From positions 28,960 through 92,959 of the forward strand of contig JAHBUK010000007.1 in NCBI GenBank assembly GCA_019638115.1: a stretch of DNA of 64,000 nt. The letters are read 5' to 3'. The translations under genes were made by a program, and so were the position numbers. Below the pieces are notes generated by a model, which worked only from the letters and a program-made list of their open reading frames with translations, was not told where the DNA came from and did not search any database. This stretch comes from Flavobacteriales bacterium. GTDB taxonomy: Bacteria > Bacteroidota > Bacteroidia > Flavobacteriales_F > PHOS-HE28. Positions 55,738 through 63,293 of the stretch are shown piece after piece (position 1 is the stretch's first letter; each line of letters opens with the position of its first letter).

Positions 55738-58054
55738 TCCCCGGGCCTTGCAGCAAGTGCATCAAGCGCTTGAAGGCCTGCTGGTTCTCGCCGGTCCCCA
55801 AGCTGCGCAGCACCCGTGCACGTTCCAAGGCGGTCAGGTGCCAGCTCAGGGAGATGTGCTCCTGGTCGGTGTGCCGCAACTGGATGTCCACCACTTCCAT
55901 GGGGAACTTCGTCCACCCGCTGGCCTGCCGCAGCATCAGGTCGTAATCCTGGTCCTGGATTCGAACGAAGTTGTCGTAGATGCTGCCCACGGGATCGGTG
56001 AGGCGGCTGAAGAGCGAATGGGCGCTCGGGCGCACCTCCAGGTCCTTCTGCATGTCGCGCAGTTGCAGCACCACCACGCCGCCCGTGTGCTCGGCGATCC
56101 ATTCGCGGAAGGTGTGCAGGAAGGCCAGGGTGGCCCGGTAACCGTAGTTGTCGCGCACCCCGGCGTCCATCACGCGCATGGGCGGCTCGCTCGGCAGGGT
56201 CACCACGGGGGTGATATAGGGGAACGAGGCGTTCATGCGCAGGATCCCGGTCAGGGTGAGGCGGTCGGGGTCGTGCTCGGCAAAGAGGCGTCGGAACTCG
56301 ATGGCCTCGGGCTCGGACTGGTGCACGAGCGGGGCATCGGGCGTAATGGCGGTGAGGTACGCGGCGGGCAGGGCACTGATCACCACCCGGCGCCCATCGT
56401 TGATGGAGGTGGGGCTGGTCACCAGCATCGGGATGCGGGCCTGGCGTTCGGCTTCGGCCATATCGCCCATGCGCACGTCCAGCAGCCCCCGGGTGTTCTC
56501 GTTCATGCGCCGCTCAAAGGCTGCTCCGCGGTCCATGGTGTAGCTCCGGTCACCGTCCCTGACCTTCCTGTATCGCACGAACATATCGTTCGTAACAAAG
56601 CTGAAAGCCAGTGGATTAAGAATATCGCTACTGAGCTCGTTCACCAAGGCCGGATCGTAGCGCTCGGATCCACCCCGCTCGCTGTCGGCCAGGTAGAGTT
56701 GCCGGAAGTAGGTGGCACCGATCAGTCCCCCGGAAGAGCCGGTGAGCAGCACCGTACGTTGCATCAGGGTGCCGCCGCTGAGGCTGTCGGCATACTGCAG
56801 GCAGCGGAAGGTCCAGAGCAGCGCACGGAGTCCGCCACCGCTGGTGTTGATCACCAACATGGGCGGTTTTTCGCCCGGATGCTCCAGCTTGGCGTTGTTG
56901 CGGGCCCATTGCTCCAGGGTGGCCTGCATGGCCCGGGCGTCGGCGGCAGCGGCGGCCGTATCGTTGGCCAGGGCGAAGATGGTCGGCTGGTCGTAGCGGG
57001 CGGGCGCTGCGCTGTAGTCCAAGCCGATCGCCTTGTTGTCGCTGAAGAACTTCTCGGTCTTGTGGCTCAATAGGTTAAGTACCACAATGGCGCCGATCAA
57101 TACGGTCACGGTCCAGCCTTGCATCCAGCTGAACAGCGCACTGAAGACCATCAGCAGCATGGTGAAGAAAAGGAAGGCGCTGGCCCCTGCCGGGATGGCG
57201 AACAAAGGCACCTCGCTGAAGGCCCCGAGCAGGATGAAGCTGATCACCAGCACCATCTCGAAGATGGACCCGTTGATGTGGTTCTGCCAGAGCACGCTGC
57301 GCAGGAGCTCCTTGTCGTAGTGCGCGCTGGATCGGGCGAGCATCACCCGGAGCCGGGGGGTGATGTAGGTCTCCACCCGCCACTTCTCGGTGCGCTGGGC
57401 ACGCCTCAGCCAACGGGTGGCTTTGCGTCGTTCGGCGGTGCGCTGTGGCGGAGCATCGTGCTGGGGACCGATGATGTCCACCAAGGGCTCCAAGGGCTGC
57501 ATGTCTTCGGGCTCCTTGCCCAGCAGCTTGATGATGTCCGTGTTGGTGCTGGTGAAGTAGAGCAAGGAAAGGGCCATGAAGAGCCCCACCCCGAACACGA
57601 AACCGCTGAGGTGCAGCACGATATCCACCGGCGGCACAAGCTCCTTGCTGTATTGGAAGCGGGCGGAGCACCAGAGGAAAACGAGCAGGAACAGCACGGG
57701 GATCACCGCGTTGTTCACCGTGAATTTCAAAAAGGGACGCGCGATGGTGGCCACGAACGGGAAGCGGTACCCGTGCATGGTGTAGCTATAGAGGTTGAAG
57801 GCCGTGATGAAACCGCCCACGGCGAAGCCTAGGATGCCATAGGAAAGGAAGCTCACCTCTCCGAAATACTCGGGATAGAGGAACAGGAAGGGCACGCCGT
57901 ACTTCACCCCCAACTGGCCGGAAACGAAGCCGAACAGGATGAGCCAGGCGAGCAGCAGCAGGTGGTTCTTCTTCACATGCAGCAGCAGCAACTGCAGCGG
58001 GAAGGAGTAGATCACCCGGCGCATGCGCTGGGTGTATGTGAGGCGGGCCGTCAT
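55673..58054 (-). CDS. Patatin-like phospholipase with membrane N-terminus
   Basis: Encodes 793 residues from ATG 58054. The first ~380 residues contain eight or so membrane helices in two clusters, split by a charged loop. The patatin domain follows: I-N-T-S-G-G-G-L-R-A-L-L-W, the nucleophile Ser in L-L-T-G-S-S-G-G-L-I-G-A, and the catalytic Asp in V-M-D-A-G-V-R-D-N-Y-G. Such proteins hydrolyse phospholipids or acylglycerols at the membrane. The upstream TTG at 58069 is less likely. Its 3' end overlaps the kinase gene by 65 bases, tail to tail. Confidence 0.87.
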   Translation of the reverse strand: MTARLTYTQRMRRVIYSFPLQLLLLHVKKNHLLLLAWLILFGFVSGQLGVKYGVPFLFLYPEYFGEVSFLSYGILGFAVGGFITAFNLYSYTMHGYRFPFVATIARPFLKFTVNNAVIPVLFLLVFLWCSARFQYSKELVPPVDIVLHLSGFVFGVGLFMALSLLYFTSTNTDIIKLLGKEPEDMQPLEPLVDIIGPQHDAPPQRTAERRKATRWLRRAQRTEKWRVETYITPRLRVMLARSSAHYDKELLRSVLWQNHINGSIFEMVLVISFILLGAFSEVPLFAIPAGASAFLFFTMLLMVFSALFSWMQGWTVTVLIGAIVVLNLLSHKTEKFFSDNKAIGLDYSAAPARYDQPTIFALANDTAAAAADARAMQATLEQWARNNAKLEHPGEKPPMLVINTSGGGLRALLWTFRCLQYADSLSGGTLMQRTVLLTGSSGGLIGATYFRQLYLADSERGGSERYDPALVNELSSDILNPLAFSFVTNDMFVRYRKVRDGDRSYTMDRGAAFERRMNENTRGLLDVRMGDMAEAERQARIPMLVTSPTSINDGRRVVISALPAAYLTAITPDAPLVHQSEPEAIEFRRLFAEHDPDRLTLTGILRMNASFPYITPVVTLPSEPPMRVMDAGVRDNYGYRATLAFLHTFREWIAEHTGGVVVLQLRDMQKDLEVRPSAHSLFSRLTDPVGSIYDNFVRIQDQDYDLMLRQASGWTKFPMEVVDIQLRHTDQEHISLSWHLTALERARVLRSLGTGENQQAFKRLMHLLQGPGISPLYADGGEPAPEADRAARP

Positions 58055-58103
58055 GGGGCTATCCGCCAAGTATACGCGCTGAGCGCCTGTGGTGTTGTGA
58101 CGC

Positions 58104-59798
58104 TCACACCTTTGCCAGGGTGCGGGCCATCACTTCGGCCTCCAACTGCTCGGCACGGGTCTTCAGCGCTTCGGCCTGCTTCAGCACATCGGCCTTGAAG
58201 GCTTCATCATCCAAGCCCGCGCAGTTGATGCGCACGTTCAGGTAGGCGCCGATGGCACCGGTGCGCGCGCACAGGGCGCCCACGCCGGCATCGCTCACGC
58301 TGGCTTCCAGACCTTGGTCGGCCATGGCCTGCATCAGCTCCATGCTTTCCACGCACACCTGCATGGTGCGTAGCGGGGTGTTGATGGCGCCCTTGGTGGC
58401 TTCGGTGATGGCGGCCTTGCGTGCGGCCTTCTCGGCGTCGCTGCCCTTGGGCAGACCGAAGGCCTGCATGATCCGGTCGAAGGCGCGCGTATCCTCGTCC
58501 ACCAGGAAGAGCAGCTCATTGCGCAGCTTCTCGCCCTTCACGGCCCAGTGGCTGAAGTACTCCCAGCGCTCGTCCCAGCCGCGCTTGTGGGCGCTGAGGT
58601 TGGCCACCATGGTGCCCAGGGCCACGCCCAAGGCGCCCACATAGGCTGCCACGCTGCCACCGCCGGGGGCAGGGCTTTCGCTGGCCGTCTCCTCGCTGAA
58701 GCGCTTCAGGTCCATGCGCACAAGCCGCTCGTGGCCAGAGTCTTCGAGCATGTATTCGATCACCTTCTTCTCAGGGTCGAAGGGGGCCAGGTCGTCCAGG
58801 CCGAGCGACTTCACCGCGATCTTGATCTTCTCGCGCTCGGGGATGCCCAGACTGCGCTCCTGCCGGGTGAGGTAGAAGTCGGCGGCATCCAACAGGGCCT
58901 GCTTGGGGATGAGGCCCACCAGCTCGCTGCCGGTTACGCGGATGCCCCGCTCGGCCGCCGCCTTGCAGGCCTCGTCGAAGGCCACGTGCACGGGCGTTAC
59001 CGTGATGTCCGTAAGGTTCAACGAGAGCTGGGCGATGCCGTACTCCTCGATGTACCAGCCGATGCCCTTCACGGCTTTCAAGCGGCCGGGGATCTTCACG
59101 GGTTCGCCGTTGGCATCGGTCACGATCTTGCCCGTTACCGGGTCGCCTTCGCGCTTGATGCGGCCGGCCTCGCGGATGTCGAAGGCGATGGCGTTGGCCC
59201 GGCGGGTGCTGGTGCTGTTCAGGTTCACGTTGTAGGCCACCAGGAAGTTGCGCGCGCCGATGGCCACGGCACCGCTGCGGGCCACGCTCTCGGTGAACGC
59301 GGCCGGGCCGAAGTCGGGTTTCCAGGACGGGTCGCTCAGCTTGCTTGGCAGCCCTTCGTACTCGCCGCTGCGGTTGTTGGCCAGGTTGCGGCGCTTCTCC
59401 TCGCTGGCCGCGAACTCGTAGCAATACACGGGGATGCCCAGTTCACCGCCCACCCGTTCGGCCAGTTTGCGGGCGTGGGCCGCGGTCTCTTCCATGCTGA
59501 TGCCGCTGATGGGGACCAGGGGGCACACATCGGTGGCCCCGAAACGCGGGTGCTCGCCCTTGTGCTGCCGCATGTCGATCAGCTCCTGGGCCTTCTTCAT
59601 CAAGCGGAAGGCGGCCTCGCACACGGGGCCGGGCTCACCCACGAAGGTGATCACCGTGCGGTTGGTGGCCTTGCCGGGGTCCACGTCGAGCAGGCGCACG
59701 CCTTCCACGGTCTCCACTACGGCGGCAATGGCGTCGATCTTCGCACGGTCGCGGCCCTCGCTGATGTTGGGCACACATTCGATCAGTTGGCGTTGCAT
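58104..59798 (-). CDS. Formimidoyltransferase-cyclodeaminase
   Basis: Encodes 564 residues, a fusion of glutamate formimidoyltransferase (~1-330: E-C-V-P-N-I-S-E-G-R-D, H-P-R-F-G-A-T-D-V-C-P-L-V-P) and formimidotetrahydrofolate cyclodeaminase (~360-560: S-P-A-P-G-G-G-S-V-A-A-Y, T-P-L-R-T-M-Q-V-C). It finishes histidine degradation by passing the formimino group to tetrahydrofolate and closing it to methenyl-THF with loss of ammonia. hutI lies 0.8 kb upstream on the same strand. A TAAGTTTG box is 22 bases before the ATG. Confidence 0.95.
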   Translation of the reverse strand: MQRQLIECVPNISEGRDRAKIDAIAAVVETVEGVRLLDVDPGKATNRTVITFVGEPGPVCEAAFRLMKKAQELIDMRQHKGEHPRFGATDVCPLVPISGISMEETAAHARKLAERVGGELGIPVYCYEFAASEEKRRNLANNRSGEYEGLPSKLSDPSWKPDFGPAAFTESVARSGAVAIGARNFLVAYNVNLNSTSTRRANAIAFDIREAGRIKREGDPVTGKIVTDANGEPVKIPGRLKAVKGIGWYIEEYGIAQLSLNLTDITVTPVHVAFDEACKAAAERGIRVTGSELVGLIPKQALLDAADFYLTRQERSLGIPEREKIKIAVKSLGLDDLAPFDPEKKVIEYMLEDSGHERLVRMDLKRFSEETASESPAPGGGSVAAYVGALGVALGTMVANLSAHKRGWDERWEYFSHWAVKGEKLRNELLFLVDEDTRAFDRIMQAFGLPKGSDAEKAARKAAITEATKGAINTPLRTMQVCVESMELMQAMADQGLEASVSDAGVGALCARTGAIGAYLNVRINCAGLDDEAFKADVLKQAEALKTRAEQLEAEVMARTLAKV

Positions 59799-59820
59799 GG
59801 GCGGTCTGAAGTTGGGGGCG

Positions 59821-59828
59821 CAAACTTA
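59821..59828 (-). promoter_or_regulatory. -7 promoter element TAAGTTTG
   Basis: Reverse-strand match to TAnnTTTG, 22 bases upstream of the ATG at 59798. Suggests that the cyclodeaminase gene has its own promoter rather than depending only on hutI. Confidence 0.5.
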
Positions 59829-59875
59829 CCGCTCCGGGGCTTCGCGGTCTGCTGTTCCCTCCGGATCGCCGCCGA

Positions 59876-60661
59876 TCAGCCCAGCAGAACGGTGGCGGAA
59901 TTGTTGATCATGTGCAGCAGCACCGGCACCCAGATGGAGCCGGAGCGGGTGCGGGCATAGCCGAAGACCACGCCCATGGGCACGATCAGCAGCATCACGG
60001 TCCAGGAGTATTGCAGGTGCATCAGGGCGAACACCCCGGCGGTGATGGCCACGGCCGTGTGCTCGTCGGTGAGGTGGCGGATGGAGCCCAGCAGCAGCCC
60101 CCGCAACAGGAACTCCTCGAAGAAGGGCGCCATGATGCCCACGCCCAGTAGCAACAGCGCCAGGTTGGTGGTGCTCTTCAGGATCTTCTCCATGAAATCG
60201 GTGCTGAAGGCATCGGTGAGGGCGGCCAGCACCTCGAAGGCCACCGCGATGAGCAGGAATGCCCCGATCCAGATGAGCGTTTGCCGCAGCGCAGGCCGCT
60301 TCAGGCCCAGGAAGAAGGCCGCATTGCCCCGCTTCCAGAGGCCCACGGAGACAAGAATGGCCACCAGCCCGGCCAGCCCGCCCCACAAGGTAGCCTGGGC
60401 CACCAGGTCGCCGTGGGTGGAAAGTTCCTTGAGGCGCACATTGAACAAGGGATCGCGGAACAGTCCGAAACGGAAGGAGCCCAGCTCCGGCGTGAGCTTC
60501 AGCAGGCCCTTGATGAACACGCCCGACTGCACCCCGTTGAACACCAACAGCACCACGGAGAAGAGCGCGATGCCCATGGCGAACTCCAGCCCGGGCGGAC
60601 GCACATGGGTGTAGGGGATGTGGTCAGGCGAGTGCTGATCCGGTGCGGACGGGGATCCCAT
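59876..60661 (-). CDS. CPBP-family intramembrane protease
   Basis: Encodes 261 residues with about seven membrane helices. The CPBP (CAAX protease/Abi) motifs are M-A-P-F-F-E-E-F-L-L-R-G (Glu pair, Arg) and the His residues in F-A-L-M-H-L-Q and V-L-L-H-M-I-N-N. Relatives include CAAX-processing proteases and bacteriocin-immunity proteins; the target is unknown. Its 5' end overlaps the last 38 bases of hutI, so it is translated with it although it has no obvious link with histidine breakdown. Confidence 0.87.
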   Translation of the reverse strand: MGSPSAPDQHSPDHIPYTHVRPPGLEFAMGIALFSVVLLVFNGVQSGVFIKGLLKLTPELGSFRFGLFRDPLFNVRLKELSTHGDLVAQATLWGGLAGLVAILVSVGLWKRGNAAFFLGLKRPALRQTLIWIGAFLLIAVAFEVLAALTDAFSTDFMEKILKSTTNLALLLLGVGIMAPFFEEFLLRGLLLGSIRHLTDEHTAVAITAGVFALMHLQYSWTVMLLIVPMGVVFGYARTRSGSIWVPVLLHMINNSATVLLG

Positions 60662-61982
60662 CGATGAGTACGGTGTCTATGTGGTCCTGTCCGAAGGCGT
60701 AAGGCAGGTAGGCCAGCGAAGGTACCGGCTTGGTGATGATCAGGTTGGCGCGCTTGCCCACGGTGAGGCTGCCCACCGTATGCGCCAGCCCCATGGCGGC
60801 GGCGGCGTTGAGGGTCATGGCATTGATGGCCTCCTCGGGCAGCATGCGCAACTGGATGCAGGCCAGGGAGAACACCAGGTTCATGTTGCCGCTGGGCGTG
60901 CTGCCCGGGTTGTGGTCCGTGGCCAGCGCCACTGGCAGCCCGCGATCGATCAGCTGCCGCGCCGGCCCGTAAGGGATCCGTAGGAAGAACGAACAGGAGG
61001 GAAGCAGCGTCGGTATCGGTCCCCTTGCATCATCCTCTCGGTGCGCACCTGTAACGTCGACCCATGCTGAGCGGAGTCGAAGCGGGGTTGACCTACTTGG
61101 AGCACCGCCGAACGCCCCCACCAGCGCATCCACATCCGCTTCCTCCATCACCTCCAGGTGGTCCACGCTGAGTGCGCCGTGCTTTATGGCCGCCTGTATG
61201 CCGCCGATGCTGGTGAACTGGTTCACGTGCACCTTGCCCGGCAGGCCGTGGCGCGCACCGGCTTCGAGCACCTGCTCCAGTTCCGCCACGGTGAAGTAGT
61301 TGGTCTCGCAGAACACGTCCACGAAATCGGCCAGGCCTTCGCCCGACACCTGGGGGATGAGCGTATCGGCGATGAGCCGGATGTAGGCCGCGCGGTCTTC
61401 CCGGTATTCGGGCGGCAGCGCGTGGGCGGCCAGCAGCGTGGCCTTGATGGGCAGGGGCAGGGCCTCCTTCAGGCGCTTCACCACCCGCAGCATCTTCAGT
61501 TCGCTCTCCAGGCTCAGGCCATATCCGCTCTTGATCTCCACCGCCGTGGTGCCGCGCTGCATCATCTCGTGCAGCCGTTCCTTGGCCTGGGCGAAGAGCA
61601 GGTCCTCGTCCATATCCCGTAGTTTGCGCGCACTGTTCAGGATGCCGCCGCCCTTGGCCGCGATCTCCTGGTAGCTCAGGCCCTTTATCTTGTCCACGAA
61701 CTCCTCCTCGCGCGGGGCTGCGAACACCGTGTGGGTATGCGGGTCGCACCAGCCGGGCAGCACGTAAAGGCCGGTGGCGTCCACCGTGTGCAGGTCATCG
61801 CCGGGAGCCAGCGCAGGCAAGGTGGCCATGGGGCCCAGCGCACGGATCAGGCCGTCCTCCACCAGCATCCAGCCATCCTCCACGCAGGGCAGGCGGGCCA
61901 TGTCGGCGCCGGCCACCAAGGATACACCGGGAGCATGGGTGCCCACCAGGGCCTTAGCATGGGTGATCAGCAAGCGACGCAT
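60624..61982 (-). CDS. hutI: Imidazolonepropionase with an in-frame repeat insertion
   Basis: Encodes 452 residues, longer than the usual ~405-420. Metal site H-T-H in C-D-P-H-T-H-T-V-F (83-85), K-S-G-Y-G-L-S-L-E, H-V-N-Q-F-T-S-I-G-G, D-H-L-E and A-T-D-H-N-P-G-S-T-P-S-G define the enzyme, which hydrolyses imidazolone propionate in histidine catabolism. Residues ~293-321 (A-P-S-R-S-T-P-L-R-L-R-S-A-W-V-D-V and on) sit before P-T-L-L-P-S-C-S-F-F where other members have only a few residues. This part is encoded by a dispersed repeat also found near paaZ. Activity is therefore uncertain. Confidence 0.93.
   Translation of the reverse strand: MRRLLITHAKALVGTHAPGVSLVAGADMARLPCVEDGWMLVEDGLIRALGPMATLPALAPGDDLHTVDATGLYVLPGWCDPHTHTVFAAPREEEFVDKIKGLSYQEIAAKGGGILNSARKLRDMDEDLLFAQAKERLHEMMQRGTTAVEIKSGYGLSLESELKMLRVVKRLKEALPLPIKATLLAAHALPPEYREDRAAYIRLIADTLIPQVSGEGLADFVDVFCETNYFTVAELEQVLEAGARHGLPGKVHVNQFTSIGGIQAAIKHGALSVDHLEVMEEADVDALVGAFGGAPSRSTPLRLRSAWVDVTGAHREDDARGPIPTLLPSCSFFLRIPYGPARQLIDRGLPVALATDHNPGSTPSGNMNLVFSLACIQLRMLPEEAINAMTLNAAAAMGLAHTVGSLTVGKRANLIITKPVPSLAYLPYAFGQDHIDTVLIDGIPVRTGSALA
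61020..61106. repeat. Dispersed palindromic repeat inside hutI
   Basis: Core reads (forward) CACCTGTAACG, GTCGACCC, ATGCTGAGCGGAGTCGAAGC, GGGGTTGACCTAC (61046-61096). It shares block order with 13321-13391. It keeps the hutI frame open and codes for about 29 extra residues. Confidence 0.75.
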
Positions 61983-62057
61983 GGCCGCAAAGAAAAGCCC
62001 TGAACACCGATGTGGGCACCGCAGCGTGCGGAACGTGCTCCCTATACGCGTGTTCCA

Positions 62058-62095
62058 GTTAGCCGCTGGCCGACGGTAGGAGGATTGCGGCTAAC
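62058..62095. repeat. 9-bp inverted repeat upstream of vapBC
   Basis: GTTAGCCGC (62058-62066) and GCGGCTAAC (62087-62095) are perfect inverted arms with a 20-base spacer. The intergenic stretch 61983-62312 otherwise holds nothing recognisable. It may be an edge of the vapBC unit or an operator. Confidence 0.45.
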
Positions 62096-62312
62096 GTTCA
62101 GTTGCTTGGTGAAGTGCTGCTTGCCAGGGTGTATGGTTGGATCGAGCCGGTGGGTCGTGATCGGGGCAACTTGGTTCTTCCTGCAGTTCGATGCCAGAAA
62201 CCATCGAAGAGCCAGCCGCTGAGAGCTTGATCAGGCTCTATGGACGCTACGGTCTGACTGGGTCAATACAGTTGGTCGAGCCCTTGTATGGGGCGATCCG
62301 TAGTTCTTCCGT

Positions 62313-62320
62313 TATCTTCG
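62313..62320 (+). promoter_or_regulatory. -7 promoter element TATCTTCG of vapB
   Basis: Matches TAnnTT(T/C)G 5 bases before the vapB ATG at 62326 and lies within a longer in-frame open stretch starting at 62191, arguing for the downstream start. Confidence 0.45.
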
Positions 62321-62325
62321 TGGGC

Positions 62326-62628
62326 ATGCAGACCAAGGGAGCACGAAAGCGCCGAAGCCGCATCAATGCTGTGGTGTCAGCCAGCTTGAAGAAACGCCTC
62401 AAATTGGCCAGTACTGCGCAAAGCCGCAGCATGACCGAGGTGATCACCGATGCTCTGGAACGCAACCTGCCCGATCTGCCAACGCGCTCGGTTGCCAAGG
62501 GTCGCACTTGGGTGGATGAATTGGCCGGTTCAGCCTCGTTCAGTGATGCTGAGTTGGAAGGCGATGAACGTCTCGCTCGGTTGGTCCATGGGGCGCGCAC
62601 CAAGGCCAGTGACCGGCAGAGGAAGTGA
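62326..62628 (+). CDS. VapB-type ribbon-helix-helix antitoxin
   Basis: Encodes 100 residues. K-R-R-S-R-I-N-A-V-V-S-A-S-L-K-K-R-L-K-L-A-S and S-M-T-E-V-I-T-D-A-L-E-R-N-L form a ribbon-helix-helix DNA-binding head. The tail W-V-D-E-L-A-G-S-A-S-F-S-D-A-E-L-E-G would wrap the toxin. Its TGA overlaps the ATG of the PIN gene by one base (62628). Promoter and start both favour ATG 62326. Confidence 0.8.
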   Translation: MQTKGARKRRSRINAVVSASLKKRLKLASTAQSRSMTEVITDALERNLPDLPTRSVAKGRTWVDELAGSASFSDAELEGDERLARLVHGARTKASDRQRK

Positions 62629-63065
62629 TGAGGGCGCTGATCGACAGCGATGTATTGGTCGCCATGCTTGATGGTACCGAGGACCAGAGTCCTGAGAGCA
62701 CGGCTGTGATCCAAGCGGCGGTGCGCGGTAAGTTCACAGGATTCATCACTCCGCTTATCGCAGCCAATGTCATGTACATCCTGCGGCGTAAATGGCGCAC
62801 AACCAGGCCCGACACATGGCGGGCCGATATCGATCGGGTGACCCTGGACATGCTCGCCACCCTGGGCATGATACCCGTTGGCAGGCCCGACTTCATTGAT
62901 AGTATCACCAGTTCATTCACAGACAAGGAGGATGGCGTCCAATACTTCGCTGCGTTGCGCAGTCGACAGGTGGATGTGATCGTCACGTGCAACACGAAGG
63001 ACTTCGTCATGAAAGGTCTGGAAGCCATAGAACCAGAGAGGTTCATTCGGCAATACCTGAAGTGA
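62628..63065 (+). CDS. VapC-type PIN-domain toxin
   Basis: Encodes 145 residues. L-I-D-S-D-V-L-V-A-M-L-D supplies the first Asp; E-S-T-A-V-I-Q-A-A, F-T-D-K-E-D-G-V-Q-Y-F-A-A-L and V-I-V-T-C-N-T-K-D-F provide the other acids of the PIN site. It should be an RNase, by family often acting on tRNA or rRNA. A GTG at 62625 would add one Met. This is the only complete PIN pair in the window; the two others (at 971 and 45005) are broken. Confidence 0.85.
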   Translation: MRALIDSDVLVAMLDGTEDQSPESTAVIQAAVRGKFTGFITPLIAANVMYILRRKWRTTRPDTWRADIDRVTLDMLATLGMIPVGRPDFIDSITSSFTDKEDGVQYFAALRSRQVDVIVTCNTKDFVMKGLEAIEPERFIRQYLK

Positions 63066-63121
63066 CCTCTTTTCTGGTCGTGTGCTGCTCTTGCCGCGTA
63101 GATGGAGTTGCAGGCAATGCT

Positions 63122-63261
63122 GGGGTGACGGTTAACGTTTTGGCGCTTTGCGTTCGGGCGGGATTTTTAGCACTAACCTTGATACGAAGCCGAAAGCTCA
63201 AATTTAGCACAAATGTTCATACGAAGCACGTCACCCCGCCTGACGCAAAACCGCTGTTAGC
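63122..63261. repeat. Inverted repeats at the AT-rich boundary
   Basis: TTTGCGTTCGGGCGGG (63147-63162) is nearly complementary to CCCGCCTGACGCAAA (63235-63249), and GGGGTGACG (63122-63130) to CGTCACCCC (63229-63237). The segment ends with CCGCTGTTAGCAG, after which the DNA turns clearly AT-rich. It resembles a recombination boundary, but integron-type core sites do not fit. Confidence 0.45.
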
Positions 63262-63293
63262 AGTAGTGGTTTCTTCCGTTGTCTTGTCAGTCG

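Noticed and set aside
63128..63261. Integron attC site after vapBC
   Set aside because: TTAAC and GTTAGC at the ends look tempting and toxin-antitoxin cassettes are common in integrons, but the right box GTTAGCA does not fit GTTRRRY and the inner arms are not properly nested.
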